The notes: generated by a model from the sequence alone, not told the origin. A DNA stretch of 64,000 nt from Halomonas sp. JB37 (GCF_002332255.1 NZ_NRGW01000001.1:3224001-3288000); one strand, 5' to 3'; positions 44,321-54,838 are shown, numbered from the stretch's first letter. Translations and numbers: made by a program.

Positions 44321-44345
44321 AACAGGGGGCCGGAGGCCCCCTGTT
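44321..44345. terminator. Hairpin after aztCD
   Basis: An 11-bp perfect stem (AACAGGGGGCC with GGCCCCCTGTT, loop GGA) between the convergent aztD and csbD genes. There is no long T run, but the GC-rich stem suits a shared bidirectional terminator. Confidence 0.7.
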
Positions 44346-44391
44346 GTAATCGATCATTACTATTAGACAGTAATGACTATCAGCATAAGAA

Positions 44392-44577
44392 TTAGTGCTT
44401 TTTCTTCAGCGCTTCCTTGGCTTCACCTTTGCCTTTTTGCAGTTCACCCTTCGCTTGCTGGACTTTGCCTTTAGCTTCAGTCTTTTCGCTGCCGGTTACT
44501 TTACCCGCTGCTTCTTTCACTTTACCAGCAGCCTTGTTGGCAGTACCTTTCGCTTTATCTTCTTTACCTGTTGACAT
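44392..44577 (-). CDS. CsbD-family stress protein
   Basis: A 61-residue, highly charged protein: MSTGKEDKAKGTANKAAGKV, then KEAAGKVTGSEKTEAKGK and lysine-rich repeats. This is the CsbD pattern of four-helix, stress-induced proteins of unknown mechanism. The start at 44577 has GAGGTG upstream; the longer frame to 44661 is rejected. Confidence 0.88.
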   Translation of the reverse strand: MSTGKEDKAKGTANKAAGKVKEAAGKVTGSEKTEAKGKVQQAKGELQKGKGEAKEALKKKH

Positions 44578-44704
44578 GACGAGCACCTCTAATCCGTTAG
44601 TAGGGAAAACGCCGTATGTGAAAGTGTGAATTGCACTGCGAATCACACATCGACATATCATCAGAGTAGTCTTTATTAAAAAAGTTGCGCTAATTTATTT
44701 ATGA

Positions 44705-44948
44705 TCATTTTACTTCGGGCAAGCGCGTGGGCTCCCAGTAATTCAATAAATAGTGCAAACATGACATCACAAGCAGCGTTGACACCAGCGCCACGCTCAT
44801 GGAAGAAAACCGATAAAGCGCACTATAAACAAGGTCTTGATTAGGCCCAAGTGACTGCCCAAAGAGGATACCCAAGGTCGTTAGCCCACCAAAACCAATC
44901 CCTGAGCCGCCCCCTTCGTGAATATGTTCACGCCCAAAAAGCATTAAT
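44705..44948 (-). pseudogene. DUF2955 permease, C-terminal fragment (split by IS)
   Basis: The last 81 residues of an inner-membrane protein: LMLFGREHIHEGGGSGIGFG, then LGILFGQSLGPNQDL and a terminal hydrophobic helix. It is separated from its N-terminal part (46183-47030) by the IS3-type element. Removing the IS and one copy of the AAT duplication joins WLG to LMLFGRE exactly in frame, giving a protein of about 362 residues. The fragment has no start of its own that would be meaningful. Confidence 0.88.
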
Positions 44949-45010
44949 TGAATCGCCCCAGGTTTCGTAGACACCTCCAGGCCTTATACTAAAGGTATTT
45001 AGGAGGAACC

Positions 45011-45289
45011 ATGAGCCATCCCCGCTACACTGAAGAATTCAAAATCGAAGCCGTCAAACAGGTGGTAGAGCGCGGCCATCGCGTGGCCGAGGTCGCTGAG
45101 CGGCTAGGCGTGTCAGGGCACAGCTTGTACAACTGGATCAAGCGCTACGATAAGCCGGTAGAACAACGGCAAGAAGATGATGATCTCCAAGCTGAAAACC
45201 GTCGTTTGAAGGCCGAACTCAAACGCGTATCAGAAGAGCGAGACATATTAAAAAAGGCCACCGCGTACTTCGCCAGGGAGTCCGACTGA
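45011..45289 (+). CDS. IS3-family transposase OrfA
   Basis: A 92-residue DNA-binding OrfA. The helix-turn-helix is VERGHRVAEVAERLGVSGHSLYNWIKR (residues 19-45), with a leucine-zipper-like DLQAENRRLKAELKRVSEERDIL coiled coil following. It starts at 45011 behind AGGAGG. A slippery A-AAA-AAG heptamer at 45250-45256 lies near the end of the frame; a -1 shift there continues into orfB to make the OrfAB transposase. Confidence 0.93.
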   Translation: MSHPRYTEEFKIEAVKQVVERGHRVAEVAERLGVSGHSLYNWIKRYDKPVEQRQEDDDLQAENRRLKAELKRVSEERDILKKATAYFARESD

Positions 45290-45336
45290 GGTACGCGTTT
45301 ATTCAAAATTATGCGAGCCAATACGCGGTACGTCGC

Positions 45337-46164
45337 TTGTGTCAGATGATGGCCGTGCATCCCAGCGGTTACTACGCATGGTGTAAAAAAGCGCTCTCTA
45401 ATCGAGCTCGGGAAGATGAGCGCCTACTGGGATTGATCAAGCACTCCTGGCTTGAAAGTGGCGGTGTATATGGCTATCGCAAGGTCTACCAGGACTTGCG
45501 TGAAGCTGGCGAAACTTGCGGGAAGCACCGTGTGGCGCGTCTTATGAGTAGGGAAGGTTTACGCTCTCAGACGGGCTATCGACGACGCCCTGGCGGCTAT
45601 GGCGGTGGAAAAGCGGCTGTTGTATCCCCTAACCATTTAGCCCGTCAGTTTGAAGTAACAGCGCCAAATATTGCTTGGGTGACGGACATCACGTACATCC
45701 GCACTTACGAAGGCTGGCTTTACTTAGCGGTAGTTATCGACCTGTTTTCTCGTCAAGTGGTTGGCTGGTCGATGAAGTCTCGCATGACCACGGAGTTGGT
45801 ACTGGATGCTTTGTTATCAGCAGTCTGGCGACGCAAGCCACAAGGAACGGTGATGGTGCATTCGGATCAAGGAAGCCAGTTTAGCAGTGGAGACTGGCAA
45901 AGCTTTCTGAAAGCGAATCACTTGGTAGGCAGCATGAGCCGACGTGGTAACTGTCATGACAACGCCGTTGCTGAAAGCTTCTTTCAACTTCTCAAGCGAG
46001 AGCGAATCAAGCGACAGATTTATTCAACACGCGAAGCGGCTAGATGTGACGTGTTCAATTACATTGAAATGTTTTACAACCCAAAGCGCCGACACGGCAC
46101 AAGTGATAACTTGTCACCGGTTGAGTATGAAAGGCGTTACTTCAAGAGCCTAACGGGTGTCTAG
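45337..46164 (+). CDS. IS3-family transposase OrfB (DDE integrase domain)
   Basis: The catalytic part of the transposase, at least 275 residues. DDE residues are visible in AWVTDITYIRT (first Asp), VMVHSDQGSQFSS (second Asp) and NCHDNAVAESFFQLLK (Glu). The open frame extends upstream through about 45257, so synthesis as an OrfAB fusion by -1 frameshifting is expected rather than from the TTG codon at 45337. The end FYNPKRRHGTSDNLSPVEYE is typical. No disabling mutation is seen. Confidence 0.93.
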   Translation: MCQMMAVHPSGYYAWCKKALSNRAREDERLLGLIKHSWLESGGVYGYRKVYQDLREAGETCGKHRVARLMSREGLRSQTGYRRRPGGYGGGKAAVVSPNHLARQFEVTAPNIAWVTDITYIRTYEGWLYLAVVIDLFSRQVVGWSMKSRMTTELVLDALLSAVWRRKPQGTVMVHSDQGSQFSSGDWQSFLKANHLVGSMSRRGNCHDNAVAESFFQLLKRERIKRQIYSTREAARCDVFNYIEMFYNPKRRHGTSDNLSPVEYERRYFKSLTGV

Positions 46165-46182
46165 AATATCCGGGGCGATTCA

Positions 46183-47030
46183 AATCCCAGCCAATAAATA
46201 ATCACCACCAGCAGGAAATGATGGCTTTGGGTATACAGCAGCAGCTGCATTAGAAGCGCTAAATTGCACCCCAGCAACGTGCCTACCGCCCGCTTCGCGG
46301 CAGAAAGGCGTGCGCCGGAGTATCCCAAGGCAAACAAAATCAAAATGGTCGCCATCTGCGCCGAAAGCGAGTCTTTTAAGTCAAAGGCTTGAAACACAAC
46401 AAAAGAAAGCGTCGCGGTTATTCCCCCAATCAACGTTTCATGGCGAATTTGCGCCGGTGACTTAACGCCTTTCGGCGGAGGTTTGCGAGCCTCGACGTCA
46501 GGAAACAGGGTATGCATCAGCATGGCAATAAATACCGCTAGGCCGCTCGCGGCTAAATTACAGGCCAATAAATCGCTTAAGTCGGTGCCGGGGTAGCTGG
46601 CAAAATGGAGCAGGATACTGAGTGTGAGCACACCATTGGCGCCGAATAAAAACAGCGGCCCCTTCGCCATCAAGTTAAATCTAAATAAAAATATGCCCAG
46701 CACCACCAGCGTCATTACCACCGGCATATGTTTGAGCAGCCCAACCACTAGGCTAACTTCCAGCACGTTGAGGGAAACATTGGTTAAAAACTGGCGAATA
46801 ATACTGCCATTGAGAATAGGCACCATGCCCAGCAAGAACATCGGGAAAACGGTAAAAAATACCCCGTAGTTCCAGCCCATTAGCTGACTGACCACAAACC
46901 CCAGCGTACCGCCGCCCGCCACCCGCAAGCACTGGCGCAGACCATTTTGGGTTAGCCCAGGGCGAGAGGCACGCTGCACATTAGAACCATCGCGCTTAGC
47001 CCACCACCGGCTAAGCGGCTTAATATACAT
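46183..47030 (-). pseudogene. DUF2955 permease, N-terminal fragment (split by IS)
   Basis: About 280 residues of an inner-membrane protein with two blocks of hydrophobic helices separated by a cytoplasmic loop (VEARKPPPKGVKSPAQIRHE), the FUSC/AaeB-like layout. It overlaps the end of the HlyD-type gene by 11 bp, so both formed an efflux pair like AaeA-AaeB. The reading frame enters the IS and ends after a few foreign residues (FESPRIF). Function is presumably lost. Confidence 0.88.
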
Positions 47031-48081
47031 AGTGCAGCAAACTAATCAGGTGCGCCTGCAGCCAGCCAAAGGGTTTTGCCAGTACAAAGTCGCTCGGCTG
47101 GAGCTGCACGGTAGCGCGCGCGCCGCTCGGTAGCGCGTTTATAACCGGCTGCTGGAGAGCAATGTGCACACGCATACGCTGGGCATCGCGAATCCAGCGG
47201 TCGGATGTGGGAATATCGGCTAATTGACCATCGGCCGCTAGCTGCCCTTCACGTACACCGGCATCCACGGCAATGACCCTCGCGTCAAATACTTGGCCCG
47301 GCCATGCATCGAAAATGACTTTCGCCGGGTCGCCCAGCACAACATGACGCAAACTTTTTTCACGAAAATCGGCAATGATATCTACTTCTTCAGCCACCAC
47401 TGCGACGGCCGGCTGGCCGGCTTGAACATAGTCGCCAACGCCTAGCTGCAGGTTAGTCACATTGCCTGACTGGGCGGCGCGCACCTGCGTATGAGCAAGG
47501 TCCAGCTGAGCCTGTGATAGCGCGTTTTCTGCCTGACGAACGCGCAGATTCGCATTACCTGAATCGCCTAGCTGCACTTCAAGACTGACGATTTTCGCCC
47601 TGGCGGCGGCGACGCTAGCTTGCGCCGTTCGTTCAGCGGCCACCTGCTGATCGTACTGCTGACGCGATACGCTTTGGCGAGATAGCAGCGTTTCAGCACG
47701 CCGACGCTCACTCTGACTTTCACTGGCCGTTGCCTCTGCCGAGGCCAAATCTGCCTGTGCGGAGGCTAAGTCTGCCTCTAAGCGGGCATTCTCCCGCTCG
47801 GCCTGCTCACGATTAAGACGCGCCTGATCGACCGCTAACGCAAAGGGCGCTGCCTCTATCTGAAACAGCACATCGCCCTTTGCAACACGCTGATGATCGC
47901 GCACTAAGAGTGCGTCTACCGGGCCACTAAGCTCAGGCGCAATGCGAGTAACCGGCCGCATTACCCGCGCTTCCGGCGTCATTGGCATAAAGCTGTCGGC
48001 CACTAAAAAATAAATAAATAACACTATGAAGGCGACAATAGCGACCTTCACCCAGCGGGCAAACGTTTGATCGGGGGTCAT
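47020..48081 (-). CDS. HlyD-family membrane fusion protein
   Basis: About 353 residues: an N-terminal membrane anchor (KVAIVAFIVLFIYFLVADSF), a lipoyl half-motif at residues 45-75, a long coiled-coil hairpin (NREQAERENARLEADLASAQ onward), and a beta-barrel end. It would connect the partner DUF2955 permease to an outer-membrane channel and export aromatic acids or drugs, as AaeA does. The partner gene is broken by an IS, so this protein may now be idle. Start 48081 is chosen over 48141. Confidence 0.87.
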   Translation of the reverse strand: MTPDQTFARWVKVAIVAFIVLFIYFLVADSFMPMTPEARVMRPVTRIAPELSGPVDALLVRDHQRVAKGDVLFQIEAAPFALAVDQARLNREQAERENARLEADLASAQADLASAEATASESQSERRRAETLLSRQSVSRQQYDQQVAAERTAQASVAAARAKIVSLEVQLGDSGNANLRVRQAENALSQAQLDLAHTQVRAAQSGNVTNLQLGVGDYVQAGQPAVAVVAEEVDIIADFREKSLRHVVLGDPAKVIFDAWPGQVFDARVIAVDAGVREGQLAADGQLADIPTSDRWIRDAQRMRVHIALQQPVINALPSGARATVQLQPSDFVLAKPFGWLQAHLISLLHYVY

Positions 48082-48238
48082 GCAGGGCTCACTTGTTAGC
48101 CGCCAGGGTAGCCCTGGCCAGCGCCGCCGAGGGGCGCGCATTGTATAAGATACTTTAGTCTAACAACTAATTAGCTAGCTAACAATATAACTAACCCAGT
48201 GAGCACATATGCTTTGATAATGGCGGGCTGTAAAAACC

Positions 48239-48266
48239 AAAAAACCCATGGCATAAAGGCCATGGG
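48239..48266 (-). terminator. Intrinsic terminator of the outer-membrane protein gene
   Basis: An 8-bp stem CCCATGGC/GCCATGGG (48245-48252 with 48259-48266); on the minus strand it is followed directly by six T. It begins 29 bp after the stop of the gene at 48295. Confidence 0.88.
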
Positions 48267-48294
48267 CTTGACGATTAACGCAGATCACTAACGA

Positions 48295-48804
48295 TTAAAA
48301 ACGATAGCGCAGACCTACGCTGGCTGCATCGAACGTGTAAGCAGACTTATCGAGGTAGCGCATATAGTCAGCGCCGACGGCTAAATTCGGTGCGACGTCA
48401 AATTCTGCGCCGCCGCCATACGAGAAGCCACTTTCACGATCACTATTAAAGTCTACGTCTGTCACGCCCGCTAAGCCGTAAATGCGAACGTCAGGCGAGA
48501 CGGGGAAAATACCTTTGGCATAGGCACCCGCTAAATAATCCAGCTCAGCGCCACCGTCGGAGCCGCCCGTACCTAAGTGCCCTTCTAGTGCGAAGTAATC
48601 GTTAAACTGCGCGCCGCCGCGAAGGCGTAGGCCCACGGAATCACGCGAAGAGCCATTGTCTGGATCAAGACTCCAGAACATCGCATCACCACCTACGTAT
48701 CCTTGTGGATAGTTGAAGGATTGCTGTGCTTGAGCAGATGCTGCGAACGTACCTGCGCCAACCAGGAGTGCCGCGGATGCTAGTGATAATACGGACATCT
48801 TCAT
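48295..48804 (-). CDS. Small outer-membrane beta-barrel protein
   Basis: A 169-residue porin-like protein. The signal peptide ends at ASAQAQ; the rest shows alternating beta-strand pattern (FALEGHLGTGG, VRIYGLAGVTDVDF, LAVGADYMRYLD) and the terminal SVGLRYRF with a C-terminal Phe recognised by the BAM machinery. It is an eight-strand OmpA/OmpW-like barrel of unknown function. Confidence 0.85.
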   Translation of the reverse strand: MKMSVLSLASAALLVGAGTFAASAQAQQSFNYPQGYVGGDAMFWSLDPDNGSSRDSVGLRLRGGAQFNDYFALEGHLGTGGSDGGAELDYLAGAYAKGIFPVSPDVRIYGLAGVTDVDFNSDRESGFSYGGGAEFDVAPNLAVGADYMRYLDKSAYTFDAASVGLRYRF

Positions 48805-48881
48805 AGGTTGTACCTCAGTTAAAAAACAGCGTTTCCTTACTCCACTGCATTGTGGTCCATTCCTATCAATAACGCAAATAT

Positions 48882-49820
48882 TTACCGTCCCTTGGATAAG
48901 CTAAGCACCACAATCCCCCCGACAACGACCGCACCACCGACTAGCTGACCAGGGCTAAGCATTTGATCTAAAACAAAATAACCGAGCACCAGCGACGCTA
49001 CTGGTTCGATGTTCATTACCGGCGCATTACGCGCCATATCAAGCCGAGGTACAAAAATAAATAGAACTGAAAATGCCGACCCGTACAGCAGAGCAAGTAG
49101 CGCAAGCCCTAACCAACCCGCGCTATTTTCAGGCAGGCTCATGCCTCCCGGAACGACACCCGCGATACCGCCAATGACCATCGCGGTAAAAACCGTCTGC
49201 ATGGTCAGCAGGCTGCGCAGCGTACTACCTACGCCGGCTAAACGGTGCTCGGTAACCCACAGCGCACAGGCAAACACAAATGCGGCCACGAGGCCAAAAC
49301 AAATCCCTGCGACCCAGCCTGGCCCCATGTCATCGGTATTAGCTAACCAAGCAGGAATATCCAGCACCACCAGCAGCCCAATTAAGATAGTGCCCATAAT
49401 GAGGCAGCTACGCAGCGTTGGTCGCGGGCCGCCAAATGCCCAGCTCAGCAGCGCCAGTTGAATGGGAAATGTATTGACCAGCAACAGTGCAATTACCACG
49501 GGCAGCCTTGCTACCGCCGAGTATAGGCTAACGCTCTGAATCGCAATTAGCAGCCCTACGGTTAACTGCCACGGCCAACTACCCGCGGGCAGCCACAGGC
49601 GCTTTTTCTGCACAATCACCAGCGCCAGCAGGATGAGGCACGCCACACCCGAACGCGTTAATACCGCGAGCAATAGCCCAGCACCATTATCAAATGCCAG
49701 CCGTGCAGAGACATGATTAGCGGCAAACATTGTCGCCACTGTCACCATCAGCAGAATGGCTAAACGACGCGGCAACAGATTGGGTAAAGGGGACGCAGGC
49801 ATAAGAACAAAACGGCTCAT
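48882..49820 (-). CDS. EamA-family (DMT superfamily) permease
   Basis: About 312 residues, ten hydrophobic segments in two EamA repeats (first: VTVATMFAANHVSARLAFDN; second: FVFACALWVTEHRL, ending LVLGYFVLDQML). RhaT-like metabolite exporter or importer; substrate unknown. The start is uncertain: in-frame ATGs at 49871, 49820 and 49802 are possible, and I use 49820 because the first helix follows soon after. Confidence 0.85.
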   Translation of the reverse strand: MSRFVLMPASPLPNLLPRRLAILLMVTVATMFAANHVSARLAFDNGAGLLLAVLTRSGVACLILLALVIVQKKRLWLPAGSWPWQLTVGLLIAIQSVSLYSAVARLPVVIALLLVNTFPIQLALLSWAFGGPRPTLRSCLIMGTILIGLLVVLDIPAWLANTDDMGPGWVAGICFGLVAAFVFACALWVTEHRLAGVGSTLRSLLTMQTVFTAMVIGGIAGVVPGGMSLPENSAGWLGLALLALLYGSAFSVLFIFVPRLDMARNAPVMNIEPVASLVLGYFVLDQMLSPGQLVGGAVVVGGIVVLSLSKGR

Positions 49821-50037
49821 AGTGGCGATGATAGTGGCGATGTAAGAAGAAAAATAGCGAGAAACGAGCATCTAGGTTCAGCATGCCTAGCTTTTATAGC
49901 CAAGGCTAACGAAATCTAGCGGCTATTTTCCGCACCGCAGCACATTAAACTAAAGTCTATATTAGTGCGCGACTTAATCCCCAAATTAACCATTTGGAGG
50001 GCACAGAAGCGAGATTGAGCAGCAGATATCAATAAAA

Positions 50038-50065
50038 CGCCCCGAGCAGATATCTACTCGGGGCG
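50038..50065 (-). terminator. Terminator of the cyo operon
   Basis: A hairpin with arms CGCCCCGAGCAGA and TCTACTCGGGGCG (12 of 13 pairing); on the minus strand TTTTATT follows. It is 35 bp past the cyoE stop. Confidence 0.88.
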
Positions 50066-50099
50066 CTAGTGACGGCAAGTGGCTTAGCGCTGAACTTAG

Positions 50100-51023
50100 C
50101 TACACCAGCATGGGCACCATCGCTTCTAGTACCATTACAATGCTCATTGCCGTAATGGTCAGAATAGAAACACCAAAGACACGTTTGGCCCAGCGCACGT
50201 CGTCGTCTAAACGATAGCCACGCAACGCCAAGTAAAGCCAGTACCCGCCCATGGTGAGTGCCACACACAAATATCCAGCGCCTGCCTGGCTGGCTAAACC
50301 TAATGCCAGCGAAGCAGGAATAAAGGCCACGATGTAGCCGAGGATATGGTGTTTCGCCATTTTGATACCGCGTACTACCGGCAATACCGGAATAGATGCA
50401 CGACGGTAGTCAGCATAGCGAAAAATCGCAATCGCATAGGAGTGCGGCATCTGCCAAAGGCAGAAGATCACCAGCAGCATCATCGCACCGCTGTCGAACT
50501 GCCCCGTGACCGCACAGTAACCTACGACCGGCGGCATGGCTCCGGAAAGGCTACCAACTAAGGTGCCGTATTCCGAGCGACGCTTCATATAGAGACTATA
50601 AAGCCCTACATACACACCCCAGCCAATCACCGCTAAAGCAACGGTTAATCCGTTGGTACCCAGCGCCAGACATACCACACCCAACACGCCTAGCAACGCC
50701 GAAACGCCCAATGCCTGGGTAATTGAAATGCTTCCTCTCACCAGGGGGCGATGGCGCGTGCGCGCCATCAATGCATCAATATCGCGGTCAATGACGTTGT
50801 TACACGCACAGCCTGAAGCAATGATTAATGCAATCCCCACCATGACTGAGATAAGGCTAAGCCACTCAAACTGCCCCTCTACGGCTAGAAAATAGCCGCC
50901 TAGGGTGGCAATCAAGTTGCCGCCAATAATGCCCGGCTTGGTCAGCTCGAGCAGATCGCTCCAGCGGCTAGGCGTTGTGATCAGCCGATCATCATGTTGA
51001 GATGCAGATGCTGCATGATCCAC
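50100..51023 (-). CDS. cyoE: Protoheme IX farnesyltransferase (heme O synthase)
   Basis: A 307-residue UbiA-superfamily prenyltransferase with about nine membrane segments. NNVIDRDIDALMARTRHRPL near residue 75 is the prenyl-diphosphate/Mg2+ site. It makes the heme O used in cytochrome bo3. Its start overlaps the end of cyoD by 43 bp, and it is the last gene in the operon. Confidence 0.95.
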   Translation of the reverse strand: MDHAASASQHDDRLITTPSRWSDLLELTKPGIIGGNLIATLGGYFLAVEGQFEWLSLISVMVGIALIIASGCACNNVIDRDIDALMARTRHRPLVRGSISITQALGVSALLGVLGVVCLALGTNGLTVALAVIGWGVYVGLYSLYMKRRSEYGTLVGSLSGAMPPVVGYCAVTGQFDSGAMMLLVIFCLWQMPHSYAIAIFRYADYRRASIPVLPVVRGIKMAKHHILGYIVAFIPASLALGLASQAGAGYLCVALTMGGYWLYLALRGYRLDDDVRWAKRVFGVSILTITAMSIVMVLEAMVPMLV

Positions 51024-51304
51024 AACGAGCCTCCTATCACTAGGACAAGTATCGATATTGTGAAGACGAAGGACAGCATGTTCCAGCCGTCCTCAGACTT
51101 GAAGTTCAAATGCATGAACATAACAAGCTGTACCAATACTTGCAGAACGGCAGTCACCACGATAATACCGACGTTCATTGGCATGCTGAAAGATCCCAGC
51201 ATAATGGCGCCAAAAGGGATAACAGTCAGCACTAACGACAGTACAAGACCCGTAACATAGGACTTTACGGAGCCGTGATCAGACGAATGGCTAGAAGAGC
51301 TCAT
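50981..51304 (-). CDS. cyoD: Cytochrome bo3 ubiquinol oxidase subunit IV
   Basis: A 107-residue protein with three transmembrane helices (SYVTGLVLSLVLTVIPFG, VLQVLVQLVMFMHLNF, and FTISILVLVIGGSLWIM). It is the small assembly subunit of the oxidase. Confidence 0.94.
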   Translation of the reverse strand: MSSSSHSSDHGSVKSYVTGLVLSLVLTVIPFGAIMLGSFSMPMNVGIIVVTAVLQVLVQLVMFMHLNFKSEDGWNMLSFVFTISILVLVIGGSLWIMQHLHLNMMIG

Positions 51305-51305
51305 A

Positions 51306-51917
51306 TCACAGCACTCCCATCAAGTAGACGAAGGAAAATACACAGATCCAAACGATATCCAGGAAGTGCCAGAACAGGCTCAAACACAGGATACGCGGAC
51401 GCGTTTTGTCAGTCAGCCCTTTGGTCGACAGCTGAACCAGCATGACCAAAATCCAGATCATACCGAACGTAACGTGTAACCCGTGCGTACCGACTAGCGT
51501 GAAGAAGGCAGAAAGAAAGCCACTACGATCCGGCCCATAGCCTTCGTTGATTAGGTGATGGAATTCGTAAAGCTCCATACCCAAAAAGCCAAGGCCTAGG
51601 ATAAAGGTGATGACCAGCCACATTTTCACCTGGCCAACGCGGTTGGCATTCATTGCCAACACGCCCATGCCGAAGGTGAAACTACTGATCAACAGCGCAA
51701 ACGTACCGCCAAGAATCAAAGGCAGCTCAAAAATGTCTGCGCCGGTTGGTCCACCCGCCGTGCCCTTCATTAGTACGGCGTACGCTGCGAACAGTGACCC
51801 GAAGATCACTAGATCGCTCATTAGGTAAACCCAGAAACCAAACACTTTGGTACCAGCGGCATCGTGGTGCTCATGCTCTTCAGCATGGGCATCGAGATGT
51901 TGTGTTTCAGTAGCCAT
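51306..51917 (-). CDS. cyoC: Cytochrome bo3 ubiquinol oxidase subunit III
   Basis: A 203-residue heme-copper oxidase subunit III with five transmembrane helices; blocks [20 protein letters not shown] and [19 protein letters not shown] are typical of CyoC. It abuts cyoB by one base and cyoD by one. Confidence 0.95.
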   Translation of the reverse strand: MATETQHLDAHAEEHEHHDAAGTKVFGFWVYLMSDLVIFGSLFAAYAVLMKGTAGGPTGADIFELPLILGGTFALLISSFTFGMGVLAMNANRVGQVKMWLVITFILGLGFLGMELYEFHHLINEGYGPDRSGFLSAFFTLVGTHGLHVTFGMIWILVMLVQLSTKGLTDKTRPRILCLSLFWHFLDIVWICVFSFVYLMGVL

Positions 51918-53893
51918 TACGCTTGGGCCTCCACACGTTGTTGATGGGCACGCTCGATCCGCTCGACCTCTGCTGCCGGTACGTAGTAATCGATATCGTC
52001 GTTGAATACCCGCATCAAGAAGCTAACCAACATGCCGATGGCACCAAACCCTGCCAGCCACCAGATATGCCATACCATCGCAAAACCGAAGATCATCGCA
52101 AACAAACTGATAATCGGGCCAGCGGCCGTGTTTTTCGGCATATGAATATCGGTGTAAGGCGCTTCCTCTAGCTGCTCGTTGCTACGCTGCTTTTGCGACC
52201 AGAAGCTATCGATATCGCCGACTTCAGGTAACCGTGCAAAGTTATAAAACGGCGCAGGTGATGAAGTAGACCACTCAAGCGTACGGCCATGCCACGGATC
52301 ACCAGTAACATCAGCGTTCTTCTTACGGTCACGAATACTGACAACGAACTGGATAATGGTGCATAGAATGCCTAGTGCAATGATAACCGCACCCACCCAT
52401 GCAAGAATCATCCACGGCTGCCATTCGGCATTCGGGTATGAGTTCATCCGGCGTACAGCACCGAAGAAGCTCAGTACGTAAAGCGGCATAAAGGCAACAT
52501 AGAAGCCGACAAACCAGCACCAAAAAGAGCGTTTGCCCCACTTCTCGTCCAGCGTGAAGCCGAACGCTTTCGGGAACCAATAGGTCAGACCCGCCATCAT
52601 ACCGAACACCACACCACCAACGATAACGTTGTGGAAGTGAGCAATAACGAACAGGCTGTTATGCAGTACGAAGTTGGCCGCAGGTACCGCCAGCATCACA
52701 CCGGTCATACCACCGATGGTGAAGGTAATAATAAAGCCCAGCGTCCAAAGTACCGGTGAAGTAAGCTCCAGGCTGCCACGGAACATAGTAAACAGCCAGT
52801 TGAACACTTTCACACCGGTGGGGATGGCGATAATCATCGTCATTATGCCGAAGAAAGCATTGACGTTCGCACCCGCCCCCATGGTGAAGAAGTGGTGCAG
52901 CCAGACAATGAACGATAGCAAGGTAATGGCGATCGTTGCCCATACCATCGTCATGTAGCCAAACAACCGTTTACGGGCGAAGGTGGCTATAACTTCAGAG
53001 AACACGCCAAAGGCAGGCAGAATCAAGATGTAAACTTCTGGGTGGCCCCATGCCCAAATGAGGTTGACGTACATCATCATGTTGCCGCCAAAATCATTGG
53101 TAAAGAAGTGCATGCCCAGATAGCGATCCAACGTCAGCATCGCAATCGTTGCCGTTAGGATCGGGAAAGAGGCAATGATCAATACGTTGGCGCACAGCGA
53201 TGTCCAAGTAAAGATCGGCAGGCGGAACATGGTCATGCCTTTAGTGCGCATTTTAATAATAGTGACGAAGAAGTTGATACCGGTGAGCGTCGTACCCACC
53301 CCGGATATCTGCAACGCCCATATCCAATAATCTACCCCGACCCCGGGGCTAAACTCTATCCCCGATAACGGCGCGTAAGCTAACCACCCCGTTGTGGCAA
53401 ACTCACCGACGAACAGTGAGATGTTAACCAGCAGCGCCGACACGGCAAAAAGCCAGAAACTCAGGTTGTTCAGGAATGGGAACGCTACGTCGCGCGCACC
53501 AATTTGCAGCGGCACCACCAGGTTCATCAGACCAATCACCATCGGCATCGCGACGAAGAAGATCATGATGACGCCATGCGCGGTAAAGATCTGGTCGTAG
53601 TGATCAGGCGGCAGAATGCCCGACGACCCGCCGGCCGCAATGGCGAGCTGTGTACGCATCATGATCGCGTCGGCAAAGCCACGCAGCAGCATGATCAGCG
53701 CCACGATGAAGTACATGATACCTAGCTTTTTATGGTCGATGGAGGTGAACCATTCGTGCCATAGCCAGCCCCATTTACGGAAATAGGTCAGCGCGCCCAA
53801 TAGCGCTGCGCCACCTAAAATCGCGATAATTCCCGATATCAACAAAATGGGTTCGTGATACGGAATTGCTTCTAAGGTTAGTTTACCGAACAC
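51917..53893 (-). CDS. cyoB: Cytochrome bo3 ubiquinol oxidase subunit I
   Basis: A 658-residue heme-copper oxidase catalytic subunit with 14-15 membrane helices. [17 protein letters not shown] contains the CuB His and the cross-linked Tyr, GITFFV-like helix [20 protein letters not shown] the heme His ligands, and [14 protein letters not shown] the low-spin heme ligand. It pumps protons while reducing O2 with ubiquinol. Confidence 0.96.
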   Translation of the reverse strand: MFGKLTLEAIPYHEPILLISGIIAILGGAALLGALTYFRKWGWLWHEWFTSIDHKKLGIMYFIVALIMLLRGFADAIMMRTQLAIAAGGSSGILPPDHYDQIFTAHGVIMIFFVAMPMVIGLMNLVVPLQIGARDVAFPFLNNLSFWLFAVSALLVNISLFVGEFATTGWLAYAPLSGIEFSPGVGVDYWIWALQISGVGTTLTGINFFVTIIKMRTKGMTMFRLPIFTWTSLCANVLIIASFPILTATIAMLTLDRYLGMHFFTNDFGGNMMMYVNLIWAWGHPEVYILILPAFGVFSEVIATFARKRLFGYMTMVWATIAITLLSFIVWLHHFFTMGAGANVNAFFGIMTMIIAIPTGVKVFNWLFTMFRGSLELTSPVLWTLGFIITFTIGGMTGVMLAVPAANFVLHNSLFVIAHFHNVIVGGVVFGMMAGLTYWFPKAFGFTLDEKWGKRSFWCWFVGFYVAFMPLYVLSFFGAVRRMNSYPNAEWQPWMILAWVGAVIIALGILCTIIQFVVSIRDRKKNADVTGDPWHGRTLEWSTSSPAPFYNFARLPEVGDIDSFWSQKQRSNEQLEEAPYTDIHMPKNTAAGPIISLFAMIFGFAMVWHIWWLAGFGAIGMLVSFLMRVFNDDIDYYVPAAEVERIERAHQQRVEAQA

Positions 53894-53896
53894 GGT

Positions 53897-54838
53897 TTAC
53901 TCTCCCGCCTCGTTGCTCAAAGATTGACGAGCTTCGTGGCTATCGATGGCTGGCGCACGATTTTCATCATGTGATGGGTTTGGGTCGGTACCTGAATGAA
54001 AGCTCGACACCAGACGCTCGTAAAACTCTGGCGTAACGCTTGAGAAGTACTCGACGGGATTAAACTCAGACTGCTCCGCTAACGCTTCGTAGCCTTCTGG
54101 ATAACTCAGCGTATTGGGTGATTGCGCGACTTCAGCAACCCAGGCATCGAAATCTTCGTTTGACGTCACGTGCGCGTCGAAGGTCATGCCCGAAAATCCA
54201 GCACCGCTGTAGTTGGTCGAACGACCTGGATAAACACCGACTTCATTGGCGATCAAGTGGACATCGTTATCCATACCGGCCATGGCGTAGATCTGGCTGC
54301 CTAGGCGGGGAATGAAAAACGCGTTCATCACTGTCCCAGAGCTCACCCGAAAACGCACGGGCGTATCGACCGGGAAAGCCAATTCATTAACGCTGGCGAT
54401 GCCCTGTTCTGGATAGACGAACAGCCATTTCCAATCCAGCGCTATGGCCTGAATTTCCATGGGCTCAACGTCGCTTTCCAGCGGCTTATGAGGATCAAGA
54501 CTGTGAGACGTTTTCCAGGTTAATAGGGCAAGCACAACGATAATCGCGCAGGGCACGATCCAAATTACCGCCTCAATCAAATTGGAGTGCGCCCAGTCAG
54601 GCGTATATTTCGCGACGCTATTACTGCGCCGATAACGCCAACCGAACAGCATCGTCATTGCAATAACTGGAATGACCACAATCAACATCAGACCAAACGA
54701 TGTGAGGATCAGCGTGCGCTGCTCAGCGCCAACTTGGCCTTTTGGGTCTAACAGCGCCGAGCTACAGCCTGCTAGAAAAAGGCACAGCGCAAGTAGCACC
54801 AAAGTGCCTCGCCTACGCCACAGTGAGTGTCGTTGCAT
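53897..54838 (-). CDS. cyoA: Cytochrome bo3 ubiquinol oxidase subunit II
   Basis: A 313-residue lipoprotein subunit II. The signal ends in the lipobox LAGC ([10 protein letters not shown]), two transmembrane helices follow, then a cupredoxin-like domain ([18 protein letters not shown]) that lacks the CuA ligands, as in quinol oxidases. It is the first gene of the cyo operon; promoter upstream of 54838. Confidence 0.95.
   Translation of the reverse strand: MQRHSLWRRRGTLVLLALCLFLAGCSSALLDPKGQVGAEQRTLILTSFGLMLIVVIPVIAMTMLFGWRYRRSNSVAKYTPDWAHSNLIEAVIWIVPCAIIVVLALLTWKTSHSLDPHKPLESDVEPMEIQAIALDWKWLFVYPEQGIASVNELAFPVDTPVRFRVSSGTVMNAFFIPRLGSQIYAMAGMDNDVHLIANEVGVYPGRSTNYSGAGFSGMTFDAHVTSNEDFDAWVAEVAQSPNTLSYPEGYEALAEQSEFNPVEYFSSVTPEFYERLVSSFHSGTDPNPSHDENRAPAIDSHEARQSLSNEAGE

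Larger units (their letters stand above)
44949..46182 (+). mobile_element. IS3-family insertion sequence, apparently intact
   Basis: A 1234-bp element bounded by 27-bp imperfect inverted repeats (22 of 27 matching) beginning TGAATCGCCCC at each end, with a 3-bp AAT target duplication (44946-44948 and 46183-46185). It holds two overlapping-frame ORFs and a programmed frameshift site, so it may still be active. It is inserted in the DUF2955 gene, with transcription opposite to that gene. Confidence 0.93.
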
